The notes under the pieces are model-generated. The model worked only from the letters and a program-made list of their open reading frames with translations. It searched no databases and was not told the origin of the DNA. A program made the position numbers and the translations under genes. DNA of 11,015 nt from Pseudobacteriovorax antillogorgiicola (GTDB taxonomy: Bacteria; Bdellovibrionota_B; Oligoflexia; Oligoflexales; RGVZ01): assembly GCA_945897695.1 (NCBI GenBank), contig CAMDGW010000065.1, forward strand, positions 1-11,015. The letters are read 5' to 3'. Each line of letters opens with the position of its first letter. Within the stretch, counting starts at the first letter, position 1. Below, in pieces: positions 7,032-11,015 of the stretch.

Positions 7032-7990
7032 CCACGACCACAGAGCATCAAGAAGATCTCGGTATAGAACCAGGCGTATTCGCACTGCCAACACCAGAAA
7101 GCTTGCAGGCGCCCACCGTCACAGGCGCCTTAAAAGGTGCCTCGCAAGCTGCTTGGGACGAATCAGACGATGAGTCACAAGACTTCCCCATGATTGTTTG
7201 GCTCCGAGGAGAGGAGCCATGGTTTACTCAATTTGATATGGACGCTGACGCCGTGATGTCAGCTCTCGGCATCAAACGCTCACGCCTGACACAAATTTCG
7301 GGCAAAGAACTACGCGTAGGCCGTGTGCGGATGGATAGATATATTCGTCCTGTTTACCGGAGCCTTGACGTTGAGCAGTACCTTAAGTGGACCAGGGCAA
7401 CAGCATCCCATCAAAAATCTTCAGATGCCATCAAGCTCGCGGTCGACCAACTACAGCTACAATCAGAAAGCATTCAGAATACGCTTCAGTCACTGACGTC
7501 GTCCTTCACAGATTCATTGAAAGCCGAACTCAGAGACTTTATCGCTGAAAGTGTGGCCTCAGGCATTAGCCCCATGGCAGAAAGCCTCCAGACTTTTAGG
7601 GACGACATAACTTCACTGACATCACGTCTGAATGCCACTGTTACGGGTTCGACGGAGTCACTGAAAATGGCTACGGATGCGTTTACAGGAACTATTACGG
7701 ATGTCGCACGCCAGCAGGCTGCCGCAATCGAAGTTTTGACTCTTCAACTAAATCAAATGTCGGAGAAAACGGCTCTTATGGAAGAACGCATGAGTGCTTG
7801 GGAGAATATGCTTTCTGCAAACATTAAAACGATTGCTACCGATGTAGCATCATTGAAGAAAACAGGACGATTCGAGAAATCAATTGCTAGAAAGCCAAAG
7901 CGTCAACCGGAAAACCAAGGTGTGTCTGCAGCTAAACCAAAACTTGTTCTTCGCGCAGCCCCTTCGCGGCGTAAGCCCAGTCGTATTTGA
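7028..7990 (+). CDS. HTH-like and coiled-coil protein with basic C-terminal tail (320 aa)
   Basis: There is no signal peptide, so it is cytoplasmic unless bound to the membrane by partners. The N-terminus (1-55) is Thr/Pro/acidic and probably disordered. Residues about 66-123 (FDMDADAVMSALGIKRSRLTQ, then RVGRVRMDRYIRPVYRSLDVEQYLKW) look like a MerR/excisionase-type helix-turn-helix with a following wing: a 'DVxxYLxW' helix after an R-x-x-Y-R-P-x-Y strand. Residues about 127-278 are rich in Ser, Thr, Gln, Leu and Ala without proline apart from ISPMAE near 180; they are predicted long-helical or coiled coil. The last 40 residues (281-320) are strongly basic (KPKRQ, SRRKPSRI). The plan of HTH plus long coil recalls KfrA-type DNA-binding proteins, but by architecture only. 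GAGG at 7014-7017 precedes the ATG, which overlaps the stop of the secreted-protein gene. Confidence 0.75.
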   Translation: MTTTTEHQEDLGIEPGVFALPTPESLQAPTVTGALKGASQAAWDESDDESQDFPMIVWLRGEEPWFTQFDMDADAVMSALGIKRSRLTQISGKELRVGRVRMDRYIRPVYRSLDVEQYLKWTRATASHQKSSDAIKLAVDQLQLQSESIQNTLQSLTSSFTDSLKAELRDFIAESVASGISPMAESLQTFRDDITSLTSRLNATVTGSTESLKMATDAFTGTITDVARQQAAAIEVLTLQLNQMSEKTALMEERMSAWENMLSANIKTIATDVASLKKTGRFEKSIARKPKRQPENQGVSAAKPKLVLRAAPSRRKPSRI

Positions 7991-8272
7991 TCCATGATCT
8001 TCTAGCCAATCGGATGGCTCTGACTCAAAATACATTTTTTCGTGGTCGCAAAGTCACAAAATGAAGTGCAACTGTGCCGAGTTGAGTAACCTTCATCTCG
8101 ATGAAAGGATCGCTCTCACAAGCACGACCGATGCAGACTGTATGCCTGAACAAAAGATTGAATAGAAATTAAATCAGACAGTTACAGATAATTTTAGTCT
8201 ATTATACCTAACCGTATAATAGACTAAATTTTTAATGTACAATACCGATAAGACTTATGAAAGGGGTCAAAC
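7991..8272. other. gene-free stretch before the nucleotidyltransferase/HTH module
   Basis: These 282 bp separate the coiled-coil gene from the two-gene module and hold no convincing coding frame. A short hairpin AGCCA/TGGCT (8004-8008/8015-8019) lies after the stop, with a T6 run only at 8035-8040, so it is a poor terminator. CCTTCAT...ATGAAAGG (about 8090-8108) forms another imperfect hairpin. The right end holds the strong inverted repeat annotated separately, and GGGG at 8263-8266 is the ribosome-binding site of the next gene. Confidence 0.5.
8193..8228 (+). promoter_or_regulatory. perfect 15-bp inverted repeat over a promoter: likely operator of the module
   Basis: TTTAGTCTATTATAC (8193-8207) and its exact complement GTATAATAGACTAAA (8214-8228) flank a six-base centre, CTAACC. 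The right arm contains a perfect -10 hexamer, TATAAT at 8215-8220, 52 bp before the ATG. The left arm holds the same hexamer on the minus strand (8201-8206). The -35 region on the + strand (TTTTAG at 17 bp or TTTAGT at 16 bp) is weak and lies inside the left arm. A dyad covering the whole core promoter is the usual place for an autorepressor, and the second gene of the module carries an XRE-type HTH. T5 follows the repeat (8229-8233), so a factor-independent terminator is the alternative; the stem is very AT-rich for that. Confidence 0.7.
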
Positions 8273-8758
8273 ATGGCTTTAGCAACAGTGTTTGAACGAC
8301 TGGACCAATGGGTGACGACTGAAAACAAGTCGGCGTCCATCGAGGGATTTCGATTGCTTCCGAAGTCGATTTTTATGGTCGTGGGCCAAGCGGCTCTGTT
8401 AGATGCCAACGTCCAATTCAATGTCACAGCTACTGTCGATGTGGACGTATTACATAATGCGAAGCATGAGGTTGTTGCAAAACTCAGTGAGCTTCTCGTT
8501 GCAGACGGTTTCGAGCTCGACCCCTTAAGCAATGAAATCTGGATGCCATCGGAAACTCGATTCATCGAGATTTTCAAAGGCGAATGGGTCACGGCTACGA
8601 GAGCAGAAACGGAGTTCATTATAGTTTCGAAAGCATTGAAGGCGCCCGAAAAAAATAGAGTTCTAATCCGAAGCTATATTGCAACGCGACCGCCTACTTC
8701 ATTTTTCGAACTGTGTGAAAAATACAATGTCGATCTGAACGCAGTGATTGAGGGTTAA
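8273..8758 (+). CDS. nucleotidyltransferase-fold protein, AbiEii/DUF6036-like (putative toxin-antitoxin component)
   Basis: This is a 161-aa cytoplasmic protein. Residues 34-60 read FMVVGQAALLDANVQFNVTATVDVDVL. This fits the core of minimal nucleotidyltransferase-fold proteins, in which a G-G/S-x-A-L turn is followed about 16 residues later by T-x-D-[IV]-D; here the turn is G38-Q39 and the acidic pair D56/D58. Later, RFIEIFKG (96-103) and a helix with K120, K123 and K127 before RVLIRSYI resemble the 'K-L-x-A-x-x-x-K-D-x-x-D' region of AbiEii/DUF6036-like proteins. Those families include toxins and antitoxins that transfer nucleotides to tRNA or proteins. The replacement of the second Gly/Ser by Gln and the loss of later aspartates leave activity open. 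ATG at 8273 has AAGGGG six bases upstream. It lies two bases before the HTH gene. The fold is a motif reading, not a confirmed match. Confidence 0.65.
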   Translation: MALATVFERLDQWVTTENKSASIEGFRLLPKSIFMVVGQAALLDANVQFNVTATVDVDVLHNAKHEVVAKLSELLVADGFELDPLSNEIWMPSETRFIEIFKGEWVTATRAETEFIIVSKALKAPEKNRVLIRSYIATRPPTSFFELCEKYNVDLNAVIEG

Positions 8759-8760
8759 AG

Positions 8761-9378
8761 ATGGACTACGAAGAAATCATCAAAAAAGCCGCTGATAAAA
8801 CACGAGGTGACGACGCCCTTGGACAGGAACCATATTTCCTCCAAACGGTAGCATGGTTCCAATATCTAGGTCTTTTAAAGCACAATAAAATTTTACCGCA
8901 TCGCCATCATCCCGATCTTAGGGACGTGTTGAAAGCAGGAGAACTCGAGCCCCGCATCCTGGAGCTATTACCGGCAGTTCTGATTTTATTGCCAGAGGCC
9001 GTGCAACTTAGAAAACGCGACATCCCGGAGGATCTTGCCACCGTCATCGATGACATTCAAAATCGTCGTGACTGCAAACCCTTTCGAGGCATCCTCCCCC
9101 AGAAATACTGCCACTGGTTAAAGGCGCCGATTATAGATATTGCTAGACGTCGTATTGACTTTAGAAGTGCTCCGCGTAGACGGTCTACCAGTGCAAGTAA
9201 TTTCGGAGACATCATTCGAGACGGAAGATTAAAACTGTGTCTCACTCAAGAATCATTCGCTAAGAAGTACAATCTATCCCTGCGTGTCGTCCGAGATCTT
9301 GAACAGGGAAAAACAACGGCATCCATTGCTTCATTGAGCGCGATATTAGGTGTCTTTGGACGGACGTTGCGAGCCTAA
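8761..9378 (+). CDS. XRE-type HTH protein with uncharacterised helical N-terminal domain (putative antitoxin/regulator)
   Basis: This 205-aa protein has two parts. The C-terminal residues 148-203 form an XRE/Cro-type HTH: FGDIIRDGRLKLCLTQESFAKKY, then NLSLRVVRDLEQGKTTASIASLSAILGVFG. Both the LTQESFA helix and the 'R-x-LE-x-GK-T-S-L-x-x-IL' pattern of HipB-like regulators are present. The N-terminal part (about 20-120) is helical, with GLLKHN, a His-rich HRHHPDL turn (47-53), AGELEPRILELLPAVLILLPEA (59-80) and a WLKAP end (119-123). I do not know this domain. It is not HEPN, since the R-x4-6-H motif is absent, and it does not look like AbiEi. The link between the two parts is basic (RRRIDFRSAPRRR). 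ATG at 8761 follows the previous stop by two bases, with GAGGG seven bases upstream, so the genes are cotranscribed. By analogy it should bind the inverted repeat upstream and restrain the first protein; that is inference. Confidence 0.75.
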   Translation: MDYEEIIKKAADKTRGDDALGQEPYFLQTVAWFQYLGLLKHNKILPHRHHPDLRDVLKAGELEPRILELLPAVLILLPEAVQLRKRDIPEDLATVIDDIQNRRDCKPFRGILPQKYCHWLKAPIIDIARRRIDFRSAPRRRSTSASNFGDIIRDGRLKLCLTQESFAKKYNLSLRVVRDLEQGKTTASIASLSAILGVFGRTLRA

Positions 9379-9402
9379 GAGTAAGGACCAATCGGAAAAT
9401 CT

Positions 9403-9422
9403 AGGCAGCAGCAGCGCTGCCC
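9403..9422 (-). terminator. hairpin between convergent genes, possible weak terminator
   Basis: AGGCAGC (9403-9409) and GCTGCCT (9416-9422) form a seven-base-pair GC-rich stem with loop AGCAGC. It lies between the stops of the HTH gene (9378) and the convergent RluA-family gene (9436). In minus sense it is followed by AGATTTTCC, a short T run, which suits the end of the RluA transcript. In plus sense it is followed by CCCCCGA and no T run nearby. It may therefore act mainly for the minus strand, and only weakly. Confidence 0.4.
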
Positions 9423-9435
9423 TCCCCCGACCTAC

Positions 9436-10371
9436 TCACAATTTTTGTCCACTTGATGAAGCAAATCGCGCAAATTCATCAGGAGCCGGCACGTGAAATC
9501 GCAGCGTCTCACCTGTGACTGGATGAGTGAAGCCCAAAACTTCCGCGTGTAGCGCAAGTCGTTTATGAGGCCAATACCGATGCCTCGCCGCGTCTGTCTC
9601 GTAGCGCTGATCTCCGAGTATCGGATGCCCTAATTCAGCAAAATGAACACGGATTTGGTTTCGTCTGCCAGTTTCCAAGGTGACGCGCACCATGGTCGCG
9701 TCTTTGAATTCGGAAATCGTCGTAAAGTGAGTGATCGCGAGTTTTCCGTCCTCACTGTTTTTCACAGAATATTGGTTTAGATCCTTATCGGTCGCTAGAA
9801 AACTGCGCATTGTCCCGGATTTCTTTTGTAATCGTCCCGATACAATTGCCACATACACTCGCTCCGGCTTTCGGTCAGCAAACTGTATAATAATTTTCTC
9901 TCCGACCAATGCGTTTTTACCAAAAACCAGTAGTCCTGACGTGTCCCGATCTAGACGGTGAACGATGGCAACGGGCCGCCCGCGGGGCCGACCATGGTTG
10001 ACATAGGACCTCACTGCGTCTACGAGCGTATTTGACTCCCGGGCGTTTGTGGGCACGGTCAGGTAGCCGGCAGCTTTGTTCACGACGATCAAATGCTCAT
10101 CCTCATAAATCGTATCAAAGATTCGACTTTTATAAGTTTTTGGCTTTTCCTTGTAACGAGTCTTCGGATCATAACGAAGCACCACCTTGGAGCCACCCGC
10201 GATTTTGAATCCGATATCATCACAGATATCACCGTCAACCTCGACACAGTTATGATCAAACATGCCACGAATCACCGACCGCGAGAGTTTGGTCTCCCGC
10301 TGAACGAGAAGGTCAGCGCGCAGTTCTGGTGCGTCATGAGGTATGAGGACTTCTTTTACAATTCTAGCCAC
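9436..10371 (-). CDS. RluA-family pseudouridine synthase
   Basis: This 311-aa protein converts uridines in rRNA or tRNA to pseudouridine. An S4-like RNA-binding domain covers about residues 15-65 (LSRSVIRGMFDHNCVEVDG). The catalytic domain follows, with DEHLIVVNKAAGYLTVP (91-107) and the signature HRLDRDTSGLLVFGK (138-152), in which D141 is the expected catalytic aspartate. LETGRRNQIRVHFAELGHPILGD (232-254) and KRLALHAEVLGFTHP (270-284) are further family blocks. The S4 plus RluA order and length resemble RluC/RluD-type enzymes, but the target uridine cannot be read from sequence, so no symbol is given. The start is GTG at 10369-10371, since the next Met (37) lies inside the S4 domain; the ribosome-binding site is modest (GGGAAA). 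It follows the helicase gene by 19 bp on the same strand, consistent with one transcript. Confidence 0.93.
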   Translation of the reverse strand: MARIVKEVLIPHDAPELRADLLVQRETKLSRSVIRGMFDHNCVEVDGDICDDIGFKIAGGSKVVLRYDPKTRYKEKPKTYKSRIFDTIYEDEHLIVVNKAAGYLTVPTNARESNTLVDAVRSYVNHGRPRGRPVAIVHRLDRDTSGLLVFGKNALVGEKIIIQFADRKPERVYVAIVSGRLQKKSGTMRSFLATDKDLNQYSVKNSEDGKLAITHFTTISEFKDATMVRVTLETGRRNQIRVHFAELGHPILGDQRYETDAARHRYWPHKRLALHAEVLGFTHPVTGETLRFHVPAPDEFARFASSSGQKL

Positions 10372-10390
10372 GGCCTATTTCCCATTGAGC

Positions 10391-11015
10391 TTAGGAGTTT
10401 TCTATCGATCGAAAATCTCTCAGTGACATCACAGGTCGCCCCGCAGCCCTTGAGGCCGAAATATCCACTGCGAACACCAATAACCAATCGTTGTGACCAT
10501 CTTCATCGCACAACAGCTGTTCACACATGATTTCATTAGGCGAATCGATGAGCTTGAAAAGTTCACCACTTCGCGACCGCCTATCGGTCACAGGTCCCAC
10601 GTGATCCAACCGATATTGTCCGAGACGCTCGCGCAACAGATCGGCACTCCACGGGTGTTCAGGATGAGTGGCCTTGCACATATCGACAATAAACTGGAAT
10701 CTTTCATGGGAAAGGGCCTTAACATATTGAAAAGCCTCGTTGCGTATGGCCACTGAAAACGCGCGTTTGTGACGCGTGATGTCATACTCTTCGGGGACGG
10801 GTGCATCTATAGACGCGATTTTCGACTGGTCCGTGCTACCTCTGCGTTTAAGTTTCTCCCATTCATCAAGCAGTGTGGAGTCGACTTGACGGGCGATCAC
10901 GCCCACATACTCGATGATTTCATTCATGACATCGTCTTTACATGTGGCAGGAACTGTTTGCACGAGGACCTTATAAACCTCGGAAATATAGCGAAGCAAT
11001 AAGCCTTCGGAACGC
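10391..11015 (-). CDS. DEAD/DEAH-box helicase with DUF3516 domain, C-terminal fragment
   Basis: The frame runs off the right edge, so only the last ~207 residues are visible; the real start and the helicase motor motifs lie outside. The fragment opens RSEGLLLRYISEVYKVLVQTVP and continues with EYVGVIARQVDSTLLDEWEKLK. From memory these are conserved boxes of the DUF3516 tail found on a group of large DEAD/DEAH-box RNA/DNA helicases. The middle has RHKRAFSVAIRNEAFQYVKAL and an HPEHPWSADLLRERLGQY segment. The end carries NDWLLVFAVDISASRAAGRPVMSL. A TTG at 10997-10999 could be taken as a start, but the match to the family clearly continues through it to the edge, so I treat the gene as partial. 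It ends 19 bp before the RluA-family gene on the same strand, suggesting cotranscription of two RNA-acting proteins. The precise role is unknown. Confidence 0.85.
   Translation of the reverse strand, partial: RSEGLLLRYISEVYKVLVQTVPATCKDDVMNEIIEYVGVIARQVDSTLLDEWEKLKRRGSTDQSKIASIDAPVPEEYDITRHKRAFSVAIRNEAFQYVKALSHERFQFIVDMCKATHPEHPWSADLLRERLGQYRLDHVGPVTDRRSRSGELFKLIDSPNEIMCEQLLCDEDGHNDWLLVFAVDISASRAAGRPVMSLRDFRSIENS

Noticed and set aside
8004..8040. Rho-independent terminator after the coiled-coil gene
   Set aside because: The stem is only five base pairs and the T run starts 15 bases after it, too far for intrinsic termination.
8193..8233. Inverted repeat read as a terminator because T5 follows it
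   Set aside because: The stem is mostly A-T, it contains a consensus -10 at the right distance from the next gene, and the previous gene ends about 200 bp away; operator/promoter is the better reading, though termination is not excluded.
8224..8619. Minus-strand open frame of 131 codons over the NTase-like gene
   Set aside because: It overlaps almost all of the first module gene, has no ribosome-binding site of note, and its translation is Ser/Thr-rich low-information sequence typical of an antisense shadow.
8761..9378. HEPN partner in a HEPN-MNT type module
   Set aside because: The N-terminal domain lacks the R-x4-6-H catalytic motif, and the C-terminus is an XRE HTH.
10093..10530. Plus-strand open frame of 145 codons
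   Set aside because: Antisense to the RluA-family gene and the helicase tail, both of which have clear family motifs.
1..11015. CRISPR array, tRNA gene, insertion sequence or integration site
   Set aside because: No regularly spaced repeats, no tRNA-like cloverleaf with TTC-type arm, and no transposase or integrase motifs in any long frame.

Overview
The window reads as ordinary chromosome from a Gram-negative bacterium of moderate GC content. Evidence for Gram-negative is an ArfB-type ribosome-rescue factor, several exported proteins with Sec-type signal peptides, and one protein ending in phenylalanine like an outer-membrane barrel. The DUF3516-type helicase tail and the secreted 463-aa protein would fit the Bdellovibrionota/former deltaproteobacterial area, but that placement is from memory of family distribution and is weak. 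There are no tRNA or rRNA genes, CRISPR arrays or insertion sequences.

Layout. The left edge (2-262, +) is the tail of a tRNA nucleotidyltransferase/poly(A) polymerase-family gene. It meets, after one base, a minus-strand block: an exported barrel-like protein (264-1127) downstream of arfB (1153-1557). An 80-aa orphan (1673-1915, -) lies next. A 148-bp divergent gap then leads to rarA (2064-3368, +) and purH (3373-4962, +), a tight pair in which the purH ribosome-binding site lies inside the end of rarA. After purH, a small exported protein (4977-5552, -) diverges from a two-gene + unit. That unit is a 463-aa secreted protein (5640-7031) and, with an ATGA overlap, a 320-aa protein with an HTH-like N-terminus, a helical/coiled-coil middle and a basic tail (7028-7990).

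The most interesting part is 7991-9378. A gene-free stretch ends in a perfect 15-bp inverted repeat whose two arms each carry a TATAAT box. It is followed by two closely spaced + genes: a 161-aa protein resembling AbiEii/DUF6036-like nucleotidyltransferase-fold proteins, and a 205-aa protein with an uncharacterised helical N-terminal domain and a C-terminal XRE-type HTH. The arrangement looks like a self-regulated toxin-antitoxin or defence module. The partner is not the usual AbiEi, and the gene order is the reverse of AbiE.

The right end (9436-11015, -) is housekeeping again: the C-terminal part of a DUF3516 DEAD/DEAH-box helicase followed after 19 bp by an RluA-family pseudouridine synthase. 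A hairpin separates these from the convergent module.

Several housekeeping genes concern RNA: tRNA 3'-end synthesis, ribosome rescue, pseudouridylation and an RNA/DNA helicase. They sit in separate transcription units, so no single pathway is implied.
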